A stretch of DNA of 18,603 nt from JAIVGV01 sp035295985. GTDB taxonomy: Bacteria; Acidobacteriota; Blastocatellia; Pyrinomonadales; Pyrinomonadaceae. Below, one piece after another: positions 7,733 through 16,241 of this stretch. How positions within the stretch are numbered: the first letter of the stretch is position 1; every line of letters starts with the position of its first letter. The stretch is from NCBI GenBank assembly GCA_035295985.1, contig DATHBT010000044.1:1-18603 (forward strand). The letters are read 5' to 3'. The notes beneath the pieces are model-generated. The model searched no databases and was not told where the DNA came from. It saw nothing but the letters and a program-made list of their open reading frames with translations. Both the position numbers and the translations under genes were made by a program.

Positions 7733-8799
7733 CGCCCAACCACCGGAACAAATCAATGGCCTCGCTCGCGGCCGTCGCGGTCGCGTGCGTGCTTATGTCC
7801 GCGCCGAGTCTGCCCGCGCAGGAGCGGCAGCCGGCGCGGCTGCCGGACGCGCCCGCACGGTCAGGTCAGGTGATTGACCCGGACGAGATCATCACGGTCG
7901 AGACCTCGGAGATACTCCTGCCCGTGACGGTGCGCGACTCGCGCGGCCGACTCGTGACGACGCTCGGCCGCGAGGACTTCCGCGTCTTCGAGGACGGGCG
8001 AGAGCAGCCTTTGAGCGACCTGCGTTTGCGGCGCGTCCCCGCGGACGTGCTGCTGATGATAGATTCCTCGTCCTCGGTCGCGAACAATTTCGAGGACTTC
8101 CGCCGCGCCGCCGAGGAGTTCGCCTCACGGCTCGCGCCCGAAGATCGCGTCAGCCTGCTCAAGTTCGACGACCGCGTAGAGCTGTTGCAGGACTGGACTG
8201 CCTCGCGCGCGCAGTTGCGGCGGGCGCTGCGCCGGGTCACGCCGGGCATGTTCACGCGCTTCAACGACGCGCTCTACCTCGCCGCCCGAGAGCAGTTTAA
8301 AGACCCCACGCGGCGGCGCGCGGCGGTCGTCCTCTCCGACGGCATCGACAGCGGCCGCGGAAGCTCGTCGGCCGCGCAGGCCCTGCGCGCTCTGCTCGAA
8401 GCGAGCGTCGGCGTCTATTGCATCAGCAACACGGGGATCGAGCGCGCGCGAAAGACCGCCGAACTCGACGCGCTGCTCGACGCCACGCCCGCGGCCGTCA
8501 AGTTCAACCAGTTGAAGATCGAAGACCTGCGCGCCTCGCTGCAAGCCCTCGGCGAGAGCGAGCGCGCCCTCGAAGCGTTGACCTCCGCGACCGGCGGCCG
8601 ATTGTACAAGCCGGGCAGCTTCGCCGACCTCGACCGCGTTTACGCGGAGGTGGCCGAAGAACTGCGCCACCAGTACGCACTCTACTACTCGCCGCTCGAC
8701 AGGCGGCGGGACGGCCGCTTCCGCCGCGTCCAGGTTCGCACCGCAGACCCGGCGCTGCGCGTCACGGCTCGCGCCGGCTATTTCGCCCCACGCGGCTAA
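7729..8799 (+). CDS. VWFA-related domain protein (Acidobacteria type), exported
   Basis: A 356-residue protein of the von Willebrand factor A-like family common in Acidobacteriota (the TIGR03436 type). The N-terminus carries a signal peptide (about residues 8-30, ending APSLPAQE). A short beta region (55-100, with LPVTVRDSRGRLVTTLGRED) precedes the VWA domain (about 105-310). The metal site is intact: DxSxS is D112, S114 and S116 in MIDSSSSV, with T176 in GMFTRFNDAL and D204 in LSDGID. The C-terminus (LRHQYALYYSPLDRRRDGRF then VRVTARAGYFAPRG-like sequence) is the family signature. The ATG overlaps the stop of the preceding gene (ATGA); an ATG at 7756 is a possible alternative. Adhesion or protein binding at the envelope is the family expectation; the substrate is unknown. 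Confidence 0.92.
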   Translation: MTPNHRNKSMASLAAVAVACVLMSAPSLPAQERQPARLPDAPARSGQVIDPDEIITVETSEILLPVTVRDSRGRLVTTLGREDFRVFEDGREQPLSDLRLRRVPADVLLMIDSSSSVANNFEDFRRAAEEFASRLAPEDRVSLLKFDDRVELLQDWTASRAQLRRALRRVTPGMFTRFNDALYLAAREQFKDPTRRRAAVVLSDGIDSGRGSSSAAQALRALLEASVGVYCISNTGIERARKTAELDALLDATPAAVKFNQLKIEDLRASLQALGESERALEALTSATGGRLYKPGSFADLDRVYAEVAEELRHQYALYYSPLDRRRDGRFRRVQVRTADPALRVTARAGYFAPRG

Positions 8800-8813
8800 G
8801 AACGGGAAGAGAG

Positions 8814-8873
8814 TCGCAGGAGCGCGGAGGGCGCGAAGGCATTTTGATCTTCGCGCCCTCCGCGCTCCTGCGA
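8814..8873. repeat. Perfect 25-bp palindrome with 10-base loop after the VWFA gene
   Basis: Bases 8814-8838 (starting TCGCAGGAGCGCGGAGGG) are exactly complementary to 8849-8873 (ending CGCTCCTGCGA), around the loop GCATTTTGAT. It starts 15 bases after the VWFA stop. The stem is very GC-rich and would stall polymerase or block exonucleases in RNA. No U-run follows (TTAAACC), so it is not a canonical intrinsic terminator. It may be a dispersed palindromic repeat that also protects the 3' end of the mRNA. Confidence 0.85.
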
Positions 8874-9017
8874 TTAAACCCCAACTGCCGCCGAGTGCCC
8901 TTTGTCCGCAACCGCACATGGCTTTGGCACCGAGTTTGAAGTCTCCTGTCGAAGAACCCTTTGCGCGTACCGGAAGCGTGCAAAATGGACGTGTGACCTA
9001 CGGACGGAGGACGAAAG

Positions 9018-9479
9018 ATGAACGCATTCACGCTGCTCAAAGAGGATCACCAGAAGGTGTCGGGCATCTTCGAGAAGCTCGAAGAGACGACCGAACGCGC
9101 GGAGAAGACGCGCGCGGAGATGTTCGCGCAGTTGAAGCAGGAGCTGGAAATCCACGCGCACATCGAGGAGACGATCTTTTACCCGGAACTCAAGCGCGAG
9201 GCCGAGACGCGCGAGATCACGCTAGAAGGCGTCGAGGAGCACAAGGACATCAAGGCCGCGCTCGCCGAAGTCGGCGGAACCGATGTGACGAGCGAGCTGT
9301 TCGCCATCCGCCTCAAGGTGCTCAAAGAGCTGGTCGAGCACCACGTCGAGGAGGAGGAGGGCGAGATGTTCAAGAGCGCCCGCGAAGTCTTCCCCGCCGC
9401 GCGCATCGAGGAATTAGGCGCGCAGATGGCGGAGGAGAAGAAGGCCCAGCAGCAAAAGCTGAAGGCCGCAAGCGCCTGA
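9018..9479 (+). CDS. Hemerythrin-like HHE cation-binding protein
   Basis: A 153-residue soluble four-helix-bundle protein of the hemerythrin HHE family, which binds a di-iron site and is used for oxygen, NO or iron sensing and storage in bacteria. The ligand pattern is visible: H11 in LLKEDHQKV, H46 with E50 (IHAHIEETIFYPEL), H75 in VEEHKDI, and H108 with E112 (LVEHHVEEEEGEMF). The C-terminal 25 residues are a charged Lys/Gln/Glu helix. GGAGG lies eight bases before the ATG. The gene stands alone between a palindrome and its own terminator, so it is probably a single transcription unit. The family call is firm; whether it acts in iron, NO or stress handling cannot be decided from sequence. 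Confidence 0.93.
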   Translation: MNAFTLLKEDHQKVSGIFEKLEETTERAEKTRAEMFAQLKQELEIHAHIEETIFYPELKREAETREITLEGVEEHKDIKAALAEVGGTDVTSELFAIRLKVLKELVEHHVEEEEGEMFKSAREVFPAARIEELGAQMAEEKKAQQQKLKAASA

Positions 9480-9506
9480 GAATCGGCCGCCCCTCGCAGC
9501 TACGCC

Positions 9507-9545
9507 GAGAAAAGAGCTGCCCGGTAGCAGGGCGGCTCTTTCTCA
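9507..9545 (+). terminator. Rho-independent terminator of the hemerythrin gene
   Basis: Stem AAAGAGCTGCCC (9511-9522) with GGGCGGCTCTTT (9530-9541) around a short GGTAGCA loop; one G-T wobble. The 3' side runs into TTTCTC. It sits 32 bases after the stop codon. Confidence 0.8.
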
Positions 9546-9554
9546 TTCCTCAGT

Positions 9555-9613
9555 GTCGAAAGGGCACACATTGAACCCTCAGCTCACACGTGTGCCCGCG
9601 AGACACATTCGAC
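9555..9613. promoter_or_regulatory. Nested inverted repeat, candidate activator site upstream of the sigma-54 promoter
   Basis: GGGCACAC (9562-9569) is the exact inverse of GTGTGCCC (9590-9597). Outside this pair, GTCGAA (9555-9560) is the inverse of TTCGAC (9608-9613). A 10-bp perfect palindrome CACACGTGTG lies at 9585-9594. The centre is about 115 bp upstream of the -24 element, a usual distance for binding sites of sigma-54 activators. The functional reading is inference; the symmetry is observed. Confidence 0.45.
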
Positions 9614-9692
9614 GAGTGCGATGAATCGCTGTTGACGAGCCGCCCGATTGCCTAAATCGAACTATTTTTTAACTTAGTCTTCTCAAGTAAAG

Positions 9693-9709
9693 CTGGCACG
9701 CTCATTGCT
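9693..9709 (+). promoter_or_regulatory. Sigma-54 (RpoN) -24/-12 promoter for the radical SAM gene
   Basis: The sequence CTGGCACGCTCATTGCT matches the sigma-54 consensus YTGGCACGRNNNTTGCW at every fixed position except the single R, which is C. The GG of the -24 box (9695-9696) and the GC of the -12 box (9707-9708) are separated by exactly ten bases, as required. Transcription would start near 9720 and read rightward into the gene at 10077. An A/T-rich stretch (ACTATTTTTTAACTTAG) lies just upstream. Confidence 0.75.
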
Positions 9710-9719
9710 CCGTGCTTGG

Positions 9720-10076
9720 GGCTGACCAACTCTCGTGAGAAGAGTGGCAAGTTCACAGGGGGAAGTTACTTGAAAGGCTGCGGCGGGGCTTTTCGTCTGA
9801 GCGGGACGTCCCGCCGCGTCTTATGTCTAACGGTGGCTTGCATTTAAGCCACGCCCCGTGTAAAGTCTTGCGTCCGGCTTCAACGGTCGGAAAGGTCTTG
9901 GCGGTCTGCTTACCCATTCCCCGAAGCAGGTAGTCGAACAGCAATAATCCAGCCGGCGGGCCTTATTTTCAGCCGCCGGAAGCCGGACTCGGCACGCGAG
10001 TGTGTCAGTTCGGCCCTTGCAAGTTTGTCGTCTGAGGCAGAAAGCTCCGGCGAATCCGTAGCGAGAAGGAAGAGAG
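9720..10076 (+). other. Long structured 5' leader of the radical SAM gene
   Basis: About 357 bases from the predicted sigma-54 start to the ATG contain no credible gene. Visible hairpins: GCGGCGGG (9780-9787) with CCCGCCGC (9810-9817), overlapping a 14-bp perfect palindrome GCGGGACGTCCCGC (9801-9814); GTGGCTT (9833-9839) with AAGCCAC (9846-9852); and CCGGCGG (9953-9959) with CCGCCGG (9973-9979). I do not recognise a known riboswitch class. It could be an untranslated regulatory leader, a small RNA or decayed sequence. Confidence 0.4.
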
Positions 10077-12116
<2,040 letters not shown>

Positions 12117-12144
12117 CGGCGAGGCCCGCAGCCAACGTCTCTGA

Positions 12145-12182
12145 CGAAAGCCCCGCGTCGCGAGCAACGCGCGGGGCTTTCG
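12145..12182 (+). terminator. Rho-independent terminator of the radical SAM gene
   Basis: Stem CGAAAGCCCCGCG (12145-12157) pairs perfectly with CGCGGGGCTTTCG (12170-12182) around a 12-base loop. CTTTGC follows, so the U-tract is short. It lies 28 bases after the stop. Confidence 0.75.
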
Positions 12183-12237
12183 CTTTGCGGCGCGGGGCAA
12201 GTAAGATCGCTCGTGCGCGTTTGAAAGGAGTTCCGGG

Positions 12238-12462
12238 ATGTCGCAGGACAAGAAGCACAGGGTTAACGTCCGCGTCCGCGTCCTTGAGCTGTCGAAGGCC
12301 GGGAGCGGCATCGAGCTGGAGGTGTTCGCGGAGGGGGAGAAGCTGGGCGAGATCGAGATCGGCCACGGCTCTTTCGGGTGGCGTAAGGCGAGCGGCAAGC
12401 GCGGCTTCCGGCGCGTGGACTGGACGACCTTCGCCAAGCTGATGAACGAACGGCTCGGCTGA
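12238..12462 (+). CDS. Small basic protein of unknown function
   Basis: A 74-residue open frame with a good start: AGGAG eight bases before the ATG, just after the terminator of the radical SAM gene. The sequence opens with a charged stretch (MSQDKKHRVNVRVRVLEL), followed by beta-like segments (IELEVFAEGEKLGEIEIGHG), a Gly/Lys/Arg turn (FGWRKASGKRGFRRVDW) and a short C-terminal helix (TTFAKLMNERLG). It has no signal peptide or membrane segment. I do not recognise the family. The strong ribosome-binding site, G/C-rich third positions like the neighbours and a following terminator-like hairpin argue that it is real. Confidence 0.7.
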   Translation: MSQDKKHRVNVRVRVLELSKAGSGIELEVFAEGEKLGEIEIGHGSFGWRKASGKRGFRRVDWTTFAKLMNERLG

Positions 12463-12541
12463 GATCGAGTCGCCGCCACCCACGCGCTTCGTAAAAACTG
12501 CTCCTGCCTGTCGTCCGCGGGCGGACGCGGCTTGAACTCTC

Positions 12542-12576
12542 GCCGCCTTTCGGCTGTAATGAACTCGGCGGCTTTT
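12542..12576 (+). terminator. Probable terminator between the small gene and surE
   Basis: GCCGCC (12542-12547) pairs with GGCGGC (12567-12572), followed by TTTTC. The loop is long (19 bases) and contains a second small GCC/GGC pairing option. A CGTCCGC/GCGGACG hairpin with a two-base loop sits just upstream at 12512-12527. Because the stem ends only 10 bases before the surE ATG, an attenuator role is also possible. Confidence 0.5.
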
Positions 12577-12582
12577 CAAAGT

Positions 12583-13404
12583 ATGACAAGGATTCTGCTG
12601 ACCAACGACGACGGCATCCACTCGGACGGCCTGATCAAACTCGAAGAAGCTCTCAGGGAGGTGGGCGACGTGTACGTCGTCGCGCCGGCCTCGGAGATGA
12701 GCGGAGCGTCGCACAGTCTGACGCTCTCGCGCCCCTTGCGCATCCGCCACATAGACGAGCGCCACTGGTCGGTTGACGGCACGCCGACCGACTGCGTCAC
12801 GCTCGCGCTCCACAAGATCATCCCGCGCGAAGAGTGGCCCGACATCTGCGTCTCCGGCATCAACCACGGCAGCAACCTCGGCGACGACGCGACCTATTCG
12901 GGCACGGTCGCCGGCGCGCTCGAAGCGACGATCCTCGGCGTGCCCGGCATCGCGCTCTCGCTCGCGGCGAGCGACGAGTACGACTTCACACACGCAGCCC
13001 GCTTCAGCGTCACGGCCGTGCGGAAAGTCCTCTCCGAGGGGCTGCCCGAAGGGACGCTGCTGAACATCAACTTCCCGACGGGGCCTCTGCGCGGCGTGCA
13101 GGTGACGACCCTCGGCGTGAAGAACGCGACGCCCGTCATCACCGAGCACACGGACCCGCGCGGCAAGGCCTACTACTGGATCGGGCAGCGAATACTTCAG
13201 GACACGAACGCAGAGGGCACGGACTTCTTCGCCGTCCGCCAGGGGTACGTCTCCGTCACGCCGCTACGCAGCGACATGACGAACCACCTCGCGCTCGCCG
13301 CCGTGGAGGGGTGGAACGCGCTCCGTATCGGCGACGGCGGCGCGCGCGCGCGCGGCGGCGAGGAGGAAGCGGTCGGGGAGCGGCTGGTGTCGGAGCACGC
13401 CTGA
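12583..13404 (+). CDS. surE: 5'/3'-nucleotidase SurE
   Basis: Metal-dependent nucleoside monophosphate phosphatase of the survival protein E family, cytoplasmic, linked to stationary-phase survival. The N-terminus MTRILLTNDDGIHSDG is the metal-binding signature (N8, D9, D10), followed by the SGASHSLTL loop and the VSGINHGSNLGDDATYSGTV motif, which carries the conserved Asn. At 273 residues it is slightly longer than usual because of an Arg/Gly/Glu-rich tail. The start at 12583 is chosen because the family begins directly with this strand; in-frame ATGs at 12532 and 12559 would add residues unlike the family and run through a terminator-like hairpin. No clear Shine-Dalgarno is seen. pcm follows 130 bp downstream, a classic stress-survival neighbour. 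Confidence 0.94.
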   Translation: MTRILLTNDDGIHSDGLIKLEEALREVGDVYVVAPASEMSGASHSLTLSRPLRIRHIDERHWSVDGTPTDCVTLALHKIIPREEWPDICVSGINHGSNLGDDATYSGTVAGALEATILGVPGIALSLAASDEYDFTHAARFSVTAVRKVLSEGLPEGTLLNINFPTGPLRGVQVTTLGVKNATPVITEHTDPRGKAYYWIGQRILQDTNAEGTDFFAVRQGYVSVTPLRSDMTNHLALAAVEGWNALRIGDGGARARGGEEEAVGERLVSEHA

Positions 13405-13534
13405 CGCGTTCGCCGTCGGCGTGCCCGTGCTGCGACGCTCAAGCGCGTGTGCGACGGCGCGCGAGTGAAAGAATCCCCCTTTGAGTTCTGGTCAGATCGG
13501 TCTGGTCGGGGTAACGCGTTCGGAGTAGTCTGCT

Positions 13535-14227
13535 TTGAACCCAACGTCACAGCCGCAGGCGGGCGGGCGCGGGCCGTCGGAGTACCGGCGGCAGCGCGAG
13601 CAGATGGTCGCGCACCTGCGACAGCACCACCGCATCAGCGACGAGCGCGTGCTGCGCGCGATGGGCGAGGTGCCGCGCCACCTGTTCGTGCCCGAGGCCC
13701 TGCGCTCGAACGCCTACGGCGACCACGCCCTGCCGATCAGCGCCAACCAGACCATCTCGCAGCCCTTCATCGTCGCGCGCATGACGGAGCTGCTCGAAGT
13801 CGATCAGAACAGCCGCGTGCTGGAGATCGGCGCGGGCTCCGGCTACCAGACGGCCGTGCTCGCGCGCCTCGCGGGAACCGTCTTCGCCATCGAGCGCATC
13901 CCGGAGCTGGCGCGCGAGGCGCAGAAGCGCATACGCGAACTCGGCATCTACAACGCGACGGTCAAGTGCTTCGACGGGACGCTCGGCTGGGACGCGCACG
14001 CGCCCTACGACGCCGTGCTCGCCGCCGCCGGAGGCCCCGAAGTGCCGGAGCCTCTGCTCGCGCAGCTCAAGGCCGGCGGCCGTCTCGTGATGCCCGTCGG
14101 CCCGACGCGCGAGTCGCAGCGCCTGGTGCGCGTCGTCAGAACCGAGAAGGGTTACGAGCGGGAGGAGCACGTCGCGTGCGCCTTCGTCCCGCTCATCGGC
14201 CGCTACGGGTGGTCGCCCGAGTCATGA
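13535..14227 (+). CDS. pcm: Protein-L-isoaspartate O-methyltransferase
   Basis: SAM-dependent repair enzyme that methylates abnormal L-isoaspartyl residues in ageing proteins; cytoplasmic, 230 residues. The SAM-binding motif I is VLEIGAGSGYQTAVLARL, preceded by the diagnostic ISANQTISQPFIVARMTELL segment and VPRHLFVPEA. The start is a TTG at 13535, supported by GGAG nine bases upstream. The next ATG (13604) would cut into the conserved helix REQMVAHLRQHHRISDERVL. The Gln/Gly-rich first 15 residues are not conserved in the family. It lies downstream of surE, as in many bacteria where the two form a stress-survival pair. Confidence 0.93.
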   Translation: MNPTSQPQAGGRGPSEYRRQREQMVAHLRQHHRISDERVLRAMGEVPRHLFVPEALRSNAYGDHALPISANQTISQPFIVARMTELLEVDQNSRVLEIGAGSGYQTAVLARLAGTVFAIERIPELAREAQKRIRELGIYNATVKCFDGTLGWDAHAPYDAVLAAAGGPEVPEPLLAQLKAGGRLVMPVGPTRESQRLVRVVRTEKGYEREEHVACAFVPLIGRYGWSPES

Positions 14228-14332
14228 CCGGCGGTCGCGCCCACAGTCTCTTTAAGTTCCACGAAACAACTTTAGACGGCGGCGCGCGACGGGGCTGTGC
14301 GCGCCGCGCCGGACGGAAAGGCGCGACAACAG

Positions 14333-14932
14333 TTGAAGAAAATCTTCGCACTGCTGAGGCGGATGAAGGCCTGGGTCGAGGGCTACGCCGAGAAGCCGAA
14401 CGCCGCGTGGGTGCTGTTTCTGATCGCTTTCGCGGAGTCGTCGTTCTTCCCCATCCCGCCGGACGTGCTGCTGGTCGCGCTCGCCGTCTCGGTGCCGAAG
14501 AAGGCCTTCCGCTACGCCGCGGTGTGCTCGGTCGGGTCGGTGCTCGGCGGGATGTTCGGCTACCTGATCGGCTACCAGTTCTTCGACATGATCGGGAGCA
14601 AGATCATCAGCTTCTACGGCGTCGGGGAGCAGTACGAGAAGGTGCGGCTGCTCTACGAGGAGAACGCCTTCGGGGCCATCGCCATCGCCGGCTTCACGCC
14701 GATCCCTTACAAGGTGTTCACCATCGCGGCCGGGGCCTTCCACATCTCTTTCGCCACGCTCGTCGCCGCGTCCGCGATCAGCCGCCCGGCGCGCTTCTTC
14801 CTCGTCGCCGCGCTCTTCTACTTCTTCGGCGCGCCGATCAAGGCCTTCATCGACCGCTACTTCGAAATCCTGACGCTCGCCTTCACCGTGCTGCTCGTGC
14901 TCGGCTTCGTCGTCGTCCGGCTCGTGCTCTGA
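14333..14932 (+). CDS. YqaA-type small integral membrane protein (DedA/VTT superfamily)
   Basis: A roughly 199-residue polytopic inner-membrane protein of the SNARE-associated/VTT family, YqaA branch. The signature ESSFFPIPPDVLLVAL lies in the first third, a Gly-rich transmembrane pair (SVGSVLGGMFGYLIGYQFF) follows, then GFTPIPYKVFTIAAGAF (the re-entrant loop motif), an Arg in SRPARFF and two C-terminal membrane segments. The start is uncertain: TTG at 14333 is chosen since it keeps the basic N-terminal helix before WVEGYAEKPNAAW; GTG at 14297 and ATG at 14363 are alternatives, and none has a convincing Shine-Dalgarno. VTT proteins are linked to lipid scrambling or flipping. It is separated from pcm by about 105 bp in which I see nothing. 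Confidence 0.88.
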   Translation: MKKIFALLRRMKAWVEGYAEKPNAAWVLFLIAFAESSFFPIPPDVLLVALAVSVPKKAFRYAAVCSVGSVLGGMFGYLIGYQFFDMIGSKIISFYGVGEQYEKVRLLYEENAFGAIAIAGFTPIPYKVFTIAAGAFHISFATLVAASAISRPARFFLVAALFYFFGAPIKAFIDRYFEILTLAFTVLLVLGFVVVRLVL

Positions 14933-14943
14933 GCGGGCCGGCG

Positions 14944-14970
14944 CGGCACGACGCGGGGGGCGTGCCGTTT
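14944..14970 (+). terminator. Hairpin terminator after the YqaA-type gene
   Basis: CGGCACG (14944-14950) pairs with CGTGCCG (14961-14967), followed by TTT. The stem is short but GC-rich, and it ends where the tRNA promoter begins. Confidence 0.55.
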
Positions 14971-14997
14971 GACAGCCGGTAGTCCCGCCCGTAAAAT
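14969..14997 (+). promoter_or_regulatory. Sigma-70 promoter of tRNA-Pro
   Basis: Perfect -35 box TTGACA at 14969-14974, a 17-base spacer and the -10 box TAAAAT at 14992-14997 (5 of 6 with consensus). The predicted start near 15004 leaves about 12 bases before the tRNA. Confidence 0.85.
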
Positions 14998-15011
14998 GCC
15001 AACTACGTAAG

Positions 15012-15089
<78 letters not shown>

Positions 15090-15110
15090 TTTTTTAACCT
15101 CACACTTCAG

Positions 15111-15472
15111 TTGAAAACCTGCAAGTACTGCCACACCGAACAACCCGACGAGGCGTTTGAGGTCTGCAAGATCGTCGCCGGCAAGGTCTATCGCCGGTTG
15201 AAGTGCCAGAGGTGTAAGCGCGCGACCACTAACCGGCGCAGGAGTCAACTCCGCTCGTGGCTGTATGACTATAAGAAGACGCTCTCGTGTTAGCGCTGCG
15301 GGTTCGCAGACTTCCGCGCTTTGGAATTTCATCACGCGCGGTCGGCACTAAGGATTTTAACGTCGCAGATATGATCAGGAGCGGGCGCTCGGTTAAGGCG
15401 ATGCTGGCGGAGATTGGGAAATGCGTAGTTCTCTGCTCGAACTGTCACCAGATAGAGCACTACAAAGAGTAA
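15111..15472 (+). pseudogene. Decayed HNH-type zinc-finger endonuclease gene
   Basis: Two adjoining frames together give one HNH-nuclease-like protein. The first part, from a TTG at 15111, has a CxxC pair (KTCKYC), a second CxxC (CQRC), a basic segment and WLYDYKKTLSC, then meets an in-frame TAG at 15291-15293. Reading on in the same frame gives RCGFADFRALEFHH, which supplies the second half of a CxxC and the HH of the nuclease motif. The next conserved stretch, KDFNVADMIRSG followed by KCVVLCSNCHQIEH, is in another frame; the interval between HH and KDF is 14 bases where 15 are expected, so one base is missing. One nonsense change and one frameshift point to a dead gene. It lies 22 bp after tRNA-Pro. 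Sequencing error is the main alternative. Confidence 0.75.
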
Positions 15473-15522
15473 TGATCGAGGTCGGAGGGAGTTTCCAGCC
15501 CGCTCAGGTGAGCGAAAAGTTG

Positions 15523-15549
15523 AAGGCGGCCGACAACGGCCGCCTTTTT
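15523..15549 (+). terminator. Strong rho-independent terminator
   Basis: AAGGCGGCCG (15523-15532), loop ACAA, CGGCCGCCTT (15537-15546), followed by TTT. Ten perfect base pairs plus a U-tract. It lies 50 bases after the end of the HNH remnant and probably terminated that gene. On the minus strand the A-side gives no good U-tract beyond AACTTTT, so bidirectional use is weaker. Confidence 0.85.
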
Positions 15550-15643
15550 CCTTTTGCCGCTTGTGCCGGTGCGGCTTCGTTTATCGCGGCGCGAATGGCG
15601 GCCGTGAAGTTCTTAAAATCACCCGCCGGGGCGTGAGGTAAGT

Positions 15644-16147
15644 TCAGGCGGTCAGCGTGTCCCCGAGCGGCTCAGGCGCGTCGCGGCCGGCCGCGCGCTG
15701 GAGGAGCTTTTCGATGACGCGTTCCAACTGCTCGTGGTTGATGGGCTTGAGGACGTAATCGTCGCAGCCGGCGGCGAAGGCCACGGCCCCGTGCTGCGAG
15801 GGGTGGTAGGCCGAGAGCGCGACGATGGGGACGGCGCGCAGGTGCGGCTCGGGCCGCAGGCGGATGGCGCGCGCGGCGGCGAGGCCGTTCAAGACCGGCA
15901 TCTTCAAGTCCATCAGGATGAGGTCGGGCCGGGCCGTGCGCGCAAGCTCGACCGCCTGCTGGCCGTCGGCCGCCTCGACCACGTCGAAGCCGCGAATGTC
16001 GAGCAGCGTGCGGAGGATGTCGCGGTTGTCCTCGTCGTCCTCGGCCAAGAGGATCGTGACGCCTTTCCTCCGGGCGAGATTCGTCCTCAGGGTTGCCTCG
16101 TGCGCGTGGTGCTCGTCGCGGCGTGGCGGCTGGCGAACTGCCGACAT
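15644..16147 (-). CDS. Single-domain response regulator (CheY-like receiver)
   Basis: A 167-residue receiver-domain protein without an output domain. The start at 16147 has GAGGA six bases upstream; the frame stays open another 90 bases but has no better start. Residues 1-28 are an unusual His/Arg/Glu-rich extension (MSAVRQPPRRDEHHAHEATL). The receiver domain then shows the acidic pair D37/D38 (LLAEDDEDN), the phospho-acceptor D80 (LILMDLKMP), S112 (ALSAY) and K134 (YVLKPI), all intact, followed by a short Ala/Pro tail. No histidine kinase is in the window, so it is an orphan. Such stand-alone receivers pass phosphate or bind partner proteins. It is convergent with the tRNA/HNH unit and divergent from the SRPBCC gene. 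Confidence 0.92.
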   Translation of the reverse strand: MSAVRQPPRRDEHHAHEATLRTNLARRKGVTILLAEDDEDNRDILRTLLDIRGFDVVEAADGQQAVELARTARPDLILMDLKMPVLNGLAAARAIRLRPEPHLRAVPIVALSAYHPSQHGAVAFAAGCDDYVLKPINHEQLERVIEKLLQRAAGRDAPEPLGDTLTA

Positions 16148-16199
16148 GATGTCCTCGCTTGGTGAATTGAGTGGCAGGCCCGACTCGGAAGATGGAAAA

Positions 16200-16241
16200 G
16201 GGGTTGCACGATCTGGCCCTTGGAATGATGCGTGCAACCCC
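16200..16241. promoter_or_regulatory. Inverted repeat upstream of the response regulator
   Basis: GGGGTTGCACG (16200-16210) and CGTGCAACCCC (16231-16241) are exact inverse copies separated by 20 bases, starting 53 bases upstream of the response-regulator ATG. The two half-sites are centred about 31 bp apart, close to three helical turns. It could be an operator or a leader hairpin; the sequence does not decide. Confidence 0.5.

Noticed and set aside
8933..8951. Sigma-54-like TTTGGCACCGAGTTTGAA before the hemerythrin gene
   Set aside because: The -12 box has GA in place of the nearly invariant GC, so it is too weak to call.
9753..9944. 63-residue minus-strand frame in the radical SAM leader
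   Set aside because: No ribosome-binding site was seen, and the region is better explained as hairpin-forming leader; part of the peptide only reflects the GCGGGACGTCCCGC palindrome.
13336..13353. Alternating CG run near the end of surE
   Set aside because: It encodes an Ala/Arg stretch in frame and is a simple outcome of high G/C content; no separate role can be supported.
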